Shown here: one piece after another, positions 1 through 6,801 of the stretch
How positions within the stretch are numbered: position 1 is the first letter of the stretch
Layout: every line of letters begins with the position of its first letter
The notes under the pieces: generated by a model
What the model was told of the DNA's origin: nothing
Database searches by the model: none
The model's input: the letters and a program-made list of their open reading frames with translations, nothing else
Translations under genes and position numbers: made by a program
Source: JAHEDH01 sp965364515
Lineage (GTDB): Bacteria; Actinomycetota; Acidimicrobiia; Spongiisociales; ZC4RG35
Assembly: GCA_965364515.1 (NCBI GenBank)
Contig: CBDTXZ010000068.1
Span: forward strand, 1-13,946
Length of the DNA: 13,946 bases
Direction: 5' to 3'

Positions 1-1299
1 ATCTACGACCACGTGATCGGCGGCTTCGCCAGGTATTCGGTCGATGAGGCGTGGCTGATCCCCCATTTCGAGAAGATGCTCTACGACAACGCCCAGCTCG
101 CCAGGATCTATCTCCGGGCCGGGCAGGTGCTCGACGATCCGTCGCTGTGGACGATCACCGATGAAGTGCTGGCATACATGCGGAGCAGCCTTCGACATCC
201 GGATGGAGGTTTCTACTCCGCCCAGGACGCCGACTCGGAGGGCGAGGAGGGCAAGTTCGCCGTCTTCACACTCGACGAGTTCACCCGGGTGACCGGAGAC
301 GATTTCGAGATCGCCTCCCGGGTGTTCGGCGTGACCGAACAAGGGAACTTCGAGGGCAGCAACGTGCTGTACAGGGCCCGCAGTCATGCCGAGGTCGCTG
401 AGGCGATGGGTATCGAGGTCGGCTCCGTCGACACCGCGGTCGACCGGGCCCTCGAGCGCCTCGCTGCATTCCGGGCGGACCGGGTGCCACCGTCACTCGA
501 CGACAAGGTCATCGCCTCGTGGAACGGCCTGGCGATCAGGGCGCTCGCCGAGGCAGGCGCGGTCCTCGGCAACGACGAACACCTCGACGACGCCAGAGCG
601 TGCGCCCGGTTCGTGCTGGAACGGCTCGTGGATGGCGACGGGCGCCTGCTCAGGTCCTGGGCCCGGGACCGGGCAACGACCAGTGCGTTTCTGGAGGACT
701 ACGGGGCGATGGCGATCGGGTTGTTCTCGCTGTACCAGGCGACAGGCGAGTTCGAGTGGTACGAGGCAGCCCGACGACTCACCCTCGAGGCGCTCGAACT
801 CTTCTCCGACCCCGACGGCGGTGCGTTGTTCACCACCGGCTCCGATGCCGAGCAACTCATCGCCCGCAAGAAGGATCAGATGGACAATCCGCTCCCGTCC
901 GGCAATTCGATGATCGCTGAGGCGTTGGCGGTGCTTTCCGCCTACGAGGGTGACAGGGCCCTGGCAGATGCCGCCGACGCCGTGATCTCCGCCGGAGCGG
1001 TTCTCATCGATCGCTATCCGAGCGCCGTGGGCCATCTGCTGTCCGTGACCGCATCGCGACTCGACGGGATGCGCGAACTCGCCATCGTCGGGCCGGGTGC
1101 CCACGGACTGGCGGATGCAGTCTGGTCCGGGTTCCATCCCGATCTTGCCGTCGCGGTCTCCACGACCGACGCAGCCCCGATCCCACTGCTCGAAGACCGG
1201 TGGTCAGACGGGGCAACGCTGGCCTACCTCTGCCGCAATTTCGTCTGCGACCGGCCGGTCACAGGCACCGAAGAACTCCGCGAGCTCCTCTCCCGGTGA
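1..1299 (+). CDS. DUF255 / YyaL (SSP411-like) protein, 3' part
   Basis: The reading frame is open from the first base and ends at TGA 1297-1299, giving 432 visible residues. The 5' end, where this family carries a thioredoxin-like domain, lies outside the window. The visible part starts in the family's signature stretch, with GGFARYSVDEAW followed by PHFEKMLYDNAQL. It continues as the alpha/alpha-barrel part resembling N-acylglucosamine 2-epimerase folds, with WNGLAIRALAEAG and a late DNPLPSGNSM segment. The family (YyaL in Bacillus, SPATA20 in animals) is conserved but has no agreed biochemical role; thioredoxin-like redox activity and sugar binding have both been suggested. It runs toward the minus-strand L,D-transpeptidase and their stop codons are only four bases apart. 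The assignment is firm at family level; the function is open. Confidence 0.9.
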   Translation: MYDHVIGGFARYSVDEAWLIPHFEKMLYDNAQLARIYLRAGQVLDDPSLWTITDEVLAYMRSSLRHPDGGFYSAQDADSEGEEGKFAVFTLDEFTRVTGDDFEIASRVFGVTEQGNFEGSNVLYRARSHAEVAEAMGIEVGSVDTAVDRALERLAAFRADRVPPSLDDKVIASWNGLAIRALAEAGAVLGNDEHLDDARACARFVLERLVDGDGRLLRSWARDRATTSAFLEDYGAMAIGLFSLYQATGEFEWYEAARRLTLEALELFSDPDGGALFTTGSDAEQLIARKKDQMDNPLPSGNSMIAEALAVLSAYEGDRALADAADAVISAGAVLIDRYPSAVGHLLSVTASRLDGMRELAIVGPGAHGLADAVWSGFHPDLAVAVSTTDAAPIPLLEDRWSDGATLAYLCRNFVCDRPVTGTEELRELLSR

Positions 1300-1303
1300 A
1301 GCA

Positions 1304-2065
1304 TCACTCGATCATGGACATCAGCAGATCGCGGTCGATCGGCTGCGGCGGCTCGGGCAATTCCGGTGGCTGGACGCCACCACTTCTCATGACGGTCACC
1401 GGCATGCCGAGTGAGAGGTCGGTGGACAACCAGTCTGCTTCCCAGTTCGGGACCCGCACGCAGCCGTGGGAGGCAGGGTATGCAGGAACGGATGACGACC
1501 CGTGGATGGCATATCCGCCGTAGAAGTACCACGGCTTCAACATCGCCCCCAGGTAGCTCCTGTGCAGCCGGGGGATGTGCCGGCGCAGGCTGAAGTCGCC
1601 TTCGGGAGTGCGGGCGGTCACCAGTCTCCCCGAACTGTTGCGAAAGTGCTCTCCGTTGCCGGAGCTGATCGGGATGATGGCGACATCGCCCTCGGCGCGG
1701 TGGTAGTACAGCAACTGGAGATCGAGATCCACTTCCAGACCCGGCTCTCCTCGGTGCTCGACCGGATCGAGAAGCTCCAGGTATTCCCAGTCGTCGGGTT
1801 GCCACGTGAAGCTCCGCTCGAGACCGAGATGCTTGTGGAACGCCATCACCGCCTGACTGGTCATCGGGCCGTAGCTTCCGTCGAACGGGCCCCGGTAGAA
1901 CCCATGGCGGGCGAGGTGGTGCTGCAGTGTGACGACGAGATTGGAGCTCTCGCCCGGCTCGATCGGGTCGGCCGACGCCGGGAGAGCGAGAGAGACCAAC
2001 AGGCCCACGGCGAGTACCCACACGACGCAGCGGTCGGCTCTCATGTCGATGTGACGTCGGGTCAT
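1304..2065 (-). CDS. secreted L,D-transpeptidase with peptidoglycan-binding domain
   Basis: This 253-residue protein should form 3-3 cross-links in peptidoglycan or attach proteins to it, outside the membrane. A positively charged start (MTRRHIDMRADR) is followed by a hydrophobic stretch and a signal-peptidase-like ASA-DP site near residue 33. Residues about 40-85 match a PG_binding_1 repeat (VVTLQHHLARHGFYRG, FDGSYGPMTSQAV). Residues about 108-228 form a YkuD domain with His188 in AIHGSS and the catalytic SHGCVRV motif (His200, Cys202). A second in-frame ATG at 2044 would give 246 residues and still keep the signal peptide. Neither start has a good ribosome-binding site, so the choice is uncertain. 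It begins 16 bases after the ROK kinase stop and is probably co-transcribed with it. Confidence 0.88.
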   Translation of the reverse strand: MTRRHIDMRADRCVVWVLAVGLLVSLALPASADPIEPGESSNLVVTLQHHLARHGFYRGPFDGSYGPMTSQAVMAFHKHLGLERSFTWQPDDWEYLELLDPVEHRGEPGLEVDLDLQLLYYHRAEGDVAIIPISSGNGEHFRNSSGRLVTARTPEGDFSLRRHIPRLHRSYLGAMLKPWYFYGGYAIHGSSSVPAYPASHGCVRVPNWEADWLSTDLSLGMPVTVMRSGGVQPPELPEPPQPIDRDLLMSMIE

Positions 2066-2081
2066 GCGCACCCGGTTCCCG

Positions 2082-2954
2082 TCAGTCGGCTGCGATGGCG
2101 AGTGCCAGTGCCCCCGCCACACCAGAGTTGTCACCCAAGCCGGGAGAAACGACGAAATCTGCTTCATGTTCGGCCATGAGGGCGTAGCCCGCCATCTGTG
2201 CGACCAGCGCATCGTTGACTGCGGCGTGGATGCCCGGGAGTTTCGACACGCCGCCGCCGAAGACGATCCGTTCGGGTGCGAGGACATAGACGACCTGTCG
2301 AAGCCCTGCCGCGATCGTGGCGGCTTCGATCTCGACGACACGCTCGACATCTTCGAGTTCCTGTGCGGGCCGACCCCATCGCGCCTCGATCGCCGGCCCG
2401 CAGGCGAGGCCCTCGAGGCAGTCGCCGTGAAACGGGCAGATGCCCGGGAAATCGTCGCCGGGGAGACGGGACACCGAGACGTGGCCCATCTCGGGGTGAA
2501 CGAGACCGGAGATCGGGCGGCCATCGATCACCGCTCCCCCTCCAACGCCGGTTCCGACCGTGAGATAGACGGCATTGCGAAGGCCGGCGGCGGCGCCCCA
2601 GCGGACTTCGGCGAGCGCCGCTCCGTTCACATCCGTGTCGATCGCAACGGGAATGCCGAACCGGTCCCGGAACGGTCCCGTCAGGTCCGTGCCACTCCAC
2701 CCGGGCTTGGGTGTCGTCGTGATCCGACCATGGTCTGGGTGCGAGGGTCGAAGCTCGAGGGGGCCGAAAGATGCGATCCCGATGGACCGAAGCCCATCGT
2801 GGCGGGCGAAGAATTCGAGGCAGTTCCCGATCGTGGTGTCGGGGTCGGTGGTGTCGATGCGGACCCGATCGACGATGTCGTCGGGACCGCTTCCGACTAC
2901 GGCGACGAACTTCGTTCCACCCGCCTCGATCCCTCCGTACATCCGGTCAGCCAT
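2082..2954 (-). CDS. ROK-family sugar kinase (fructokinase-like)
   Basis: A 290-residue cytosolic kinase that phosphorylates a hexose with ATP. The N-terminal phosphate-binding loop is GGIEAGGTK (residues 7-15). The catalytic aspartate is Asp108 in IDTDVNGAALAE. The ATP-domain glycine-rich turn is TVGTGVGGGAV. The structural zinc site of ROK fructokinases is complete: His158, Cys173, His176 and Cys179 in the GH...GICPFHGDC segment, followed by LEGLACGPAIEARWG. This cluster and the short length are typical of YdhR/ScrK-type ROK fructokinases rather than ROK repressors, as there is no DNA-binding domain. Fructose is the best guess for substrate, but glucose or mannose cannot be excluded. The start chosen is ATG 2954; ATG 2942 (MYGGIEAGG) is an alternative. 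A TACGCT box ends eight bases before 2954, which suggests its own promoter despite the gene lying only 65 bases downstream of cysM. Confidence 0.87.
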   Translation of the reverse strand: MADRMYGGIEAGGTKFVAVVGSGPDDIVDRVRIDTTDPDTTIGNCLEFFARHDGLRSIGIASFGPLELRPSHPDHGRITTTPKPGWSGTDLTGPFRDRFGIPVAIDTDVNGAALAEVRWGAAAGLRNAVYLTVGTGVGGGAVIDGRPISGLVHPEMGHVSVSRLPGDDFPGICPFHGDCLEGLACGPAIEARWGRPAQELEDVERVVEIEAATIAAGLRQVVYVLAPERIVFGGGVSKLPGIHAAVNDALVAQMAGYALMAEHEADFVVSPGLGDNSGVAGALALAIAAD

Positions 2955-2962
2955 CTGAACTC

Positions 2963-2968
2963 AGCGTA
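2963..2968 (-). promoter_or_regulatory. candidate -10 box (TACGCT) for the ROK kinase
   Basis: On the minus strand TACGCT is followed by eight bases and then the ATG at 2954. A transcript starting there would have almost no leader. No convincing -35 element is visible. The box fits the TAnnnT pattern seen before four other genes in this window. Confidence 0.4.
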
Positions 2969-3019
2969 CCTCTCGCGCTGACCGCACATCGGGTGACCGA
3001 TCGAGGCCAGTAGGGCCGA

Positions 3020-3988
3020 TCACCAGAGCGTGATCCCGAGGACCCGGTCGGTCGCCTCGTCGACGGTGCCGGAGAACATGCCGGTCGACAGATACTTCCA
3101 GCCGGCGTCGCACAGCACGGTCACCATCACCGAGCCCGGCTCGAGGCGGCGGGCGACCTTGAGGGCGGCATGCACGGCTGCTCCCGCAGATGGCCCCACG
3201 AACAGGCCGAGGTCGGTGAGGAGTCGTCTCGCCATCGCAATCGAGTCGCGGGTGCGGACCAGGATCTTGCCTCCGAGCAGAGTCGGATCGAAGATCGGCG
3301 GAATGTATCCGTCGTCGAGCGAACGAAGGCCGGCGATCAGCTCGCCCGAGGGCGGCTCGGCGGCAACGATCCTGACATCCGGGAACGACCCGACGATCGA
3401 GCGCCCGACTCCGGTCAAGGTCCCGCCGGTGCCGAGCGTGGCAACGAAGGCATCCAGTCGGTCGTGGCCGGCCTCGTGGATCTGCGAGATGATCTCGGGG
3501 CCCGTCGTCAGTTCATGGGCTCCCGGATTCCCGGCGTTCTCGTATTGATGGAGCATCAGATAGCCACCATCTGCGGCGAGCTCCTCCGAACGTCGCACGG
3601 CCCCGTTCGAGCCTTCGGAGCCGGGCGTGAAGAGAATGTCGGCACCGTATGCTCTGAGCAGATCGATTCGCTCCGAAGAGACGTTGTCCGGAGCGACCAC
3701 GGTGAGGGGGATCCCCTCGATGGCTGCGATCCGGGCCAGCGCGATGCCGGTGTTGCCCGACGAGGGCTCCAGGAGCCTCGTGTCGGCATCGATGAGCCCA
3801 TCGCCGATGGCCCGACAGACCATCGAGGCGGCGATGCGGTCCTTGAGCGATCCGGTCGGAAGGTGCCATTCGGCCTTGCCGTACAGGGTGACTCCCGAGG
3901 GCGCCAGGGCGCTCAGATCGACCAGCGGGGTCGGCGTGATGCCGTAGCGTGCCAGGTCCTCACGGCTCGGTGCCGAAGTCGGGGTCAT
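3020..3988 (-). CDS. cysM: CysO-dependent cysteine synthase (O-phosphoserine sulfhydrylase)
   Basis: A 322-residue fold-type II PLP enzyme. The PLP lysine is Lys49 in PTGSLKDRIA, and the phosphate/substrate loop is SSGNTGIAL (76-83). The GTGGTLTGVGR loop follows. Features shared with M. tuberculosis CysM rather than CysK are the EGSNGAV loop, the LRSLDDGYIPPIFDP segment and the C-terminal DAGWKYLSTG. In the mycobacterial enzyme an arginine in the equivalent of LRSLDDG is credited with recognising O-phosphoserine, and that arginine is kept here. The enzyme should take O-phosphoserine and CysO thiocarboxylate and make a CysO-cysteine adduct. Its ATG overlaps the cysO stop as ATGA, the last junction of a tightly coupled set of genes. 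Assignment as CysM rests on these motifs plus the neighbours cysO and mec; donor specificity is inferred. Confidence 0.93.
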   Translation of the reverse strand: MTPTSAPSREDLARYGITPTPLVDLSALAPSGVTLYGKAEWHLPTGSLKDRIAASMVCRAIGDGLIDADTRLLEPSSGNTGIALARIAAIEGIPLTVVAPDNVSSERIDLLRAYGADILFTPGSEGSNGAVRRSEELAADGGYLMLHQYENAGNPGAHELTTGPEIISQIHEAGHDRLDAFVATLGTGGTLTGVGRSIVGSFPDVRIVAAEPPSGELIAGLRSLDDGYIPPIFDPTLLGGKILVRTRDSIAMARRLLTDLGLFVGPSAGAAVHAALKVARRLEPGSVMVTVLCDAGWKYLSTGMFSGTVDEATDRVLGITLW

Positions 3989-4260
3989 CTTCCACCTGCG
4001 ACCGCAGGGAGGATGGTGATGTCTGCGTCGTCTTCGACCTCGGTGTCGAGACCGTCGAGATACCTGATGTCCTCGTCCTCGAGAAAGACGTTCACGAAGA
4101 CGGGGAGACCACCCTCGGGGTTCGTCAGCTGCTCTCCGAGCTTGGGGTATTCGTTCCCGATGGCGGCGAACACCTCACCGATCGTTCGGCCGCTTGCGGT
4201 GATCTTCTTGGCTCCACCGGTGTGCTGACGGAGGATGGTCGGAAGGTTGATGGTCGTCAT
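3985..4260 (-). CDS. cysO: ThiS/MoaD-like sulfur carrier protein CysO
   Basis: A 91-residue ubiquitin-fold sulfur carrier. It begins MTTINLPTILRQHTGG and ends ITILPAVAGGR. MoaD/ThiS proteins carry a C-terminal Gly-Gly that is adenylated and converted to a thiocarboxylate. Here Gly89-Gly90 is followed by one extra residue, Arg91, before TGA, so the chain must be trimmed before activation. The neighbouring JAMM protease Mec is an obvious candidate for that. The ATG at 4260 overlaps the mec stop (ATGA), and the cysO stop overlaps the cysM ATG. The order mec-cysO-cysM is that of the mycobacterial protein-bound cysteine pathway, which makes MoaD or ThiS itself unlikely. Confidence 0.93.
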   Translation of the reverse strand: MTTINLPTILRQHTGGAKKITASGRTIGEVFAAIGNEYPKLGEQLTNPEGGLPVFVNVFLEDEDIRYLDGLDTEVEDDADITILPAVAGGR

Positions 4261-4673
4261 TGGTCGTTCTCCTCGAACTCGAGTTCTTCTTCTGTGATCT
4301 CGCCGTCCCTGATCCGGAAGGCGCGGACGGTCGGAGAGTCGTAGTCCTCCATCCCGACCAGGATGTACAGCCAGGACGGGTCGGGCGCCAACGTCACGTC
4401 CGTGACGGACGGATAGCCGACGGTGTGCGGGTGGGAGTGGAACGTTCCGACGATCTCCCATCCCGAGGCGTCCGCGTCGCGAATGGCCTGTAGATGCTCT
4501 TTCGGTTCGATCGTGTAGTTCGTCGACGAATGCAGGGCATTGGTCGTCGGGTACACCTTGGCGATGTCGACTCCCGACGGACCGGCGAACAATCCGCAAG
4601 CCTCCTCTGGATGACACCGGTATGCATGCTCGACCATCGCGGCGCGGATCCCGGCGGCGAGTCGAACCTTCAC
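4257..4673 (-). CDS. mec: Mec-type JAMM (Mov34/MPN) metalloprotease
   Basis: A 138-residue zinc isopeptidase/carboxypeptidase-like protein of the M67 family. The JAMM motif is complete: Glu24 in PEEACGLFAG, then H79-S-H81, Ser89 and Asp92 in HSHPHTVGYPSVTD. In Mycobacterium, Mec cleaves cysteine from the CysO-cysteine adduct made by CysM, and the same role is inferred here. It may also remove the extra C-terminal arginine of CysO, as a JAMM protein of the quinolobactin pathway does for its own carrier; this is inference. The start is GTG 4673, supported by a GAGGAGAG ribosome-binding site just upstream and by overlap with the thioredoxin-like gene stop (GTGA). The 3' end overlaps cysO (ATGA). 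Confidence 0.92.
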   Translation of the reverse strand: MKVRLAAGIRAAMVEHAYRCHPEEACGLFAGPSGVDIAKVYPTTNALHSSTNYTIEPKEHLQAIRDADASGWEIVGTFHSHPHTVGYPSVTDVTLAPDPSWLYILVGMEDYDSPTVRAFRIRDGEITEEELEFEENDQ

Positions 4674-5014
4674 AGCACTCTCCTCGCCGTGGCGATCAAC
4701 TCGGCCATGCCGCTGATCGCCGAGCGACCCGAGCGGCTGGCGATCACGGTTCCGGTCCGATCGGCCACCAGAGCCGTCGGGAGGGACTTGATGGGGGAAT
4801 CGGCCAGTTCGGAGACGTCCACGATCCTGACGGGAATGTCGGCGCCGGCAGCAGCCGCCACTGCCTGGGGGCAGAGCCGGCAATCGGCGCCCGTCACGAG
4901 GGTGAGTCCTGCTGCGAAGATCGGCGACGACCCGAGCGACCGATGCTCCCAGAGCCGTGTCAACAGCAGCGCCAGCGCTACGACGCCTACGACCAGCGCA
5001 GCTCGCCAGATCAT
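4670..5014 (-). CDS. membrane-anchored thioredoxin-like protein (CRLC)
   Basis: A 114-residue protein with one N-terminal membrane segment (about residues 5-19, WRAALVVGVVALALLL) and a compact thioredoxin-like domain. The redox motif is Cys45-Arg-Leu-Cys48 in GADCRLCPQ. A likely cis-proline lies in SLPTALVAD, as expected for the fold. The CxxC sequence differs from classical thioredoxin (CGPC), so its redox partner is unknown. Which side of the membrane the domain faces cannot be settled by eye. The ATG at 5014 overlaps the DUF4395 stop (ATGA), and its own TGA overlaps the mec GTG, tying it to cysteine biosynthesis. It could reduce or carry a persulfide or keep a partner thiol reduced; this is inference from context. 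Confidence 0.8.
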   Translation of the reverse strand: MIWRAALVVGVVALALLLTRLWEHRSLGSSPIFAAGLTLVTGADCRLCPQAVAAAAGADIPVRIVDVSELADSPIKSLPTALVADRTGTVIASRSGRSAISGMAELIATARRVL

Positions 5015-5442
5015 CGCGCCACCGTCCGCTCGTAGAGCAGACATCCGACACAGATCCGGGTTGCAGCCGCCAGTGCGGCCAGCGCCGTGACGAAGAGTGT
5101 CAGCGTCCAGCCGAGCGTCGTCCAGCCGGCGATGAGCGAGAACGAGGCCGCTCCGAGGAACACGGTCCCGATCAGTTGAGCGAATCGTGGCGGGCCGGCA
5201 GGCTCGAACTCGTCTGGGCCGCCTGGCTGGAGACGTGGGCGGATGATCCGAACGTACAGCTGTGTGAGCGGGGCACCTGCAGGTCCCGCCGACCAGGACA
5301 ACGCCAGGACGGCGAAGGTGGCGACGACCAGCCACGGTTGCTGGAAGACGAAACCGATGGCGGTCAGGGATGCGACGACCGCTTGGTTGAATCGGGGCAC
5401 GTTGACGTCGACTGTGGTCTCTGATGCGGGTTGTGAAGTCAT
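5011..5442 (-). CDS. DUF4395 integral membrane protein
   Basis: A 143-residue hydrophobic protein of the DUF4395 family. It opens with the family-like VPRFNQAVVASLTAIGF segment and has about four predicted membrane segments in two hydrophobic blocks (roughly residues 22-52 and 88-130). It ends with a conserved Cys pair, ICVGC, near residue 130. The function of the family is not known. In other bacteria such genes often sit next to thioredoxin-like or sulfurtransferase genes, and here the next gene overlaps it by four bases and encodes a CRLC thioredoxin-like protein. The start ATG 5442 has only a weak AGAAAG upstream. The 76-base gap to the moeZ-like gene shows no clear promoter, so read-through from that gene is likely. 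Confidence 0.8.
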   Translation of the reverse strand: MTSQPASETTVDVNVPRFNQAVVASLTAIGFVFQQPWLVVATFAVLALSWSAGPAGAPLTQLYVRIIRPRLQPGGPDEFEPAGPPRFAQLIGTVFLGAASFSLIAGWTTLGWTLTLFVTALAALAAATRICVGCLLYERTVAR

Positions 5443-5479
5443 GTGGGGTCTTTCTCTGCTCGAGCGCGTGGGGAGGCCT

Positions 5480-5495
5480 CGCCGCGGGTGCGGCG
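5480..5495. other. short GC hairpin between moeZ-like and DUF4395 genes
   Basis: CGCCGC and GCGGCG form a perfect 6-bp stem around a 4-base loop in the 76-base gap. No T-run follows on either strand, so it is not a convincing terminator. Nothing else stands out in this gap. Confidence 0.3.
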
Positions 5496-5518
5496 TCGAA
5501 TCGGGGGCCGGACGGCGC

Positions 5519-6697
5519 TCAGCTGCTGCGGGCGACCGTTCCGGCCGGCATACAGAGATCGTCGTACTCGACGATGGCGGGCGGCTGCTGTCGGTCGCCG
5601 CACGCCGGACACTCGGGGTTCCTCCGCAGCTTCAGCTGCCGGAACTCCTGCTCGAGCGCGTCGTAGGTGAGCAGCTTGCCAACCAAAGGCTCGCCGATGC
5701 CGAGGATGAGTTTGATCGCCTCCATCGCTTCGATGGAGCCGACGATGCCCGGGAGCACGCCCAACACGCCGGCCTCGGCGCACGACGGTGCCAGCTCGGG
5801 CGGCGGCGGTTGCGGGAACAGGCAGCGATAGCAGGGCCCCTCATACGGCGAGAAGACGCTCGCCTGCCCTTCGAAGCGGAAGATCGATCCGTGGACGACC
5901 GGGATCTCCAGGTGGAGGGAGGCGTCGTTGATGAGATACCGAGTCGGGAAGTTGTCGCCACCGTCGACTACCACGTCGTAGCCCGACATGATCTCGATGA
6001 TGTTGTCTGCCGACAGCCTGACGTTGTGCAGACGCACTTTGACATCGGGGTTCAATGCGATCAGCGTCTCACGAGCGGACTCGACCTTCGGCATTCCGAT
6101 CCGGTCCACGTTGTGGAGGATCTGCCGCTGGAGGTTCGACGAGTCGACGACGTCGAAGTCGACGATCCCGAGCGTTCCCACGCCGGCGGCCGCGAGGTAC
6201 AGCGCTGCGGGAGAGCCGAGGCCGCCGGCCCCGATCAGCAGCACTTTGGCATCGAGGAGCTTGGCCTGTCCGGCCTCGCCGACCTCAGGAAGCAGGGTGT
6301 GGCGGCTGTATCGAATCTTCTGCTCTTTGGTGAGTGTGACCGGCTCCGACCACTCACGGCCCTCGGCTTTCCATCGTCCGAAGCCACCTGCCATCGAGAC
6401 GACGTTCTCGTAGCCCATGTCCTGGAGTGCCTTGGCGGCGAGCGCCGATCGAGCCCCGGCAGCGCAGTAGATGGCGATGGGGGTCGAACGATCCGGGATC
6501 TGCATGGCGATGTTCGACTCGAGCACACCTCGGGGGATGAGACGAGCGCCTCGGATGGCGCCCTGTTCGAATTCGTTCGATTCACGACAGTCGATGATCG
6601 CAGTGCCGTCGTCGAGGCGGGCTTCGAGTGTCGCCGTGTCGATCTCGGTGATCTCGGCCTTCGCGGCTGCGACCATCTCTTGATACGTCATTGCCAT
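5519..6697 (-). CDS. moeZ: rhodanese-MoeB/ThiF fusion, MoeZ-like sulfur-carrier activator
   Basis: A 392-residue two-domain enzyme. Residues about 15-115 are a rhodanese domain with DCRESNEFEQGAI and the active-site loop YCAAGARS (Cys78). Residues about 122-380 are an E1-like adenylyltransferase, with RYSRHTLLPEVG, the nucleotide loop GAGGLGSP (from residue 156), DFDVVDSSNLQRQ, the zinc pairs CYRC and CPAC, and SCAEAGVLGVLPG. Such enzymes adenylate the Gly-Gly tail of a sulfur carrier and replace AMP with persulfide sulfur. Here the evident client is CysO, encoded downstream. In mycobacterial MoeZ and eukaryotic Uba4/MOCS3 the rhodanese domain is C-terminal; in this protein it is N-terminal. 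ATG 6697 is chosen, with AGGG ten bases upstream; ATG 6691 is possible. It could also serve MoaD or ThiS encoded elsewhere. Confidence 0.9.
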   Translation of the reverse strand: MAMTYQEMVAAAKAEITEIDTATLEARLDDGTAIIDCRESNEFEQGAIRGARLIPRGVLESNIAMQIPDRSTPIAIYCAAGARSALAAKALQDMGYENVVSMAGGFGRWKAEGREWSEPVTLTKEQKIRYSRHTLLPEVGEAGQAKLLDAKVLLIGAGGLGSPAALYLAAAGVGTLGIVDFDVVDSSNLQRQILHNVDRIGMPKVESARETLIALNPDVKVRLHNVRLSADNIIEIMSGYDVVVDGGDNFPTRYLINDASLHLEIPVVHGSIFRFEGQASVFSPYEGPCYRCLFPQPPPPELAPSCAEAGVLGVLPGIVGSIEAMEAIKLILGIGEPLVGKLLTYDALEQEFRQLKLRRNPECPACGDRQQPPAIVEYDDLCMPAGTVARSS

Positions 6698-6729
6698 CGT
6701 GAAAGTGCCCTGAGCTCGGTATAGACAGA

Positions 6730-6735
6730 AGTGTA
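6730..6735 (-). promoter_or_regulatory. possible -10 box (TACACT) for the moeZ-like gene
   Basis: TACACT on the minus strand lies in the most AT-rich part of the ctaA-moeZ gap. It would start a transcript about 26 bases before ATG 6697, leaving room for the AGGG ribosome-binding site. No -35 element is evident. This is weaker evidence than for the leaderless boxes elsewhere. Confidence 0.25.
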
Positions 6736-6764
6736 TGAATTCGGTGCAACAACCGGAAGGCGAC

Positions 6765-6794
6765 GCCTATTCCGCCAGGGCCTATTCCGCCAGG
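6765..6794. repeat. perfect 15-bp tandem duplication after the ctaA stop
   Basis: GCCTATTCCGCCAGG occurs twice head to tail (6765-6779 and 6780-6794). A degraded third copy, CCTACTCCACCATGG, follows at 6801-6815 and covers the ctaA stop codon region. The copies lie just past the end of ctaA on its coding strand. Confidence 0.85.
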
Positions 6795-6801
6795 TCAACT
6801 C

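Noticed and set aside
493..1137. A 214-codon minus-strand open frame opposite the DUF255 gene
   Set aside because: It mirrors a gene with clear family motifs and has no recognisable protein features of its own.
5243..6724. A 493-codon plus-strand open frame opposite the moeZ-like and DUF4395 genes
   Set aside because: It lies antisense to two well-recognised genes, has no family motif, and long antisense frames are common in DNA with such high third-position GC.
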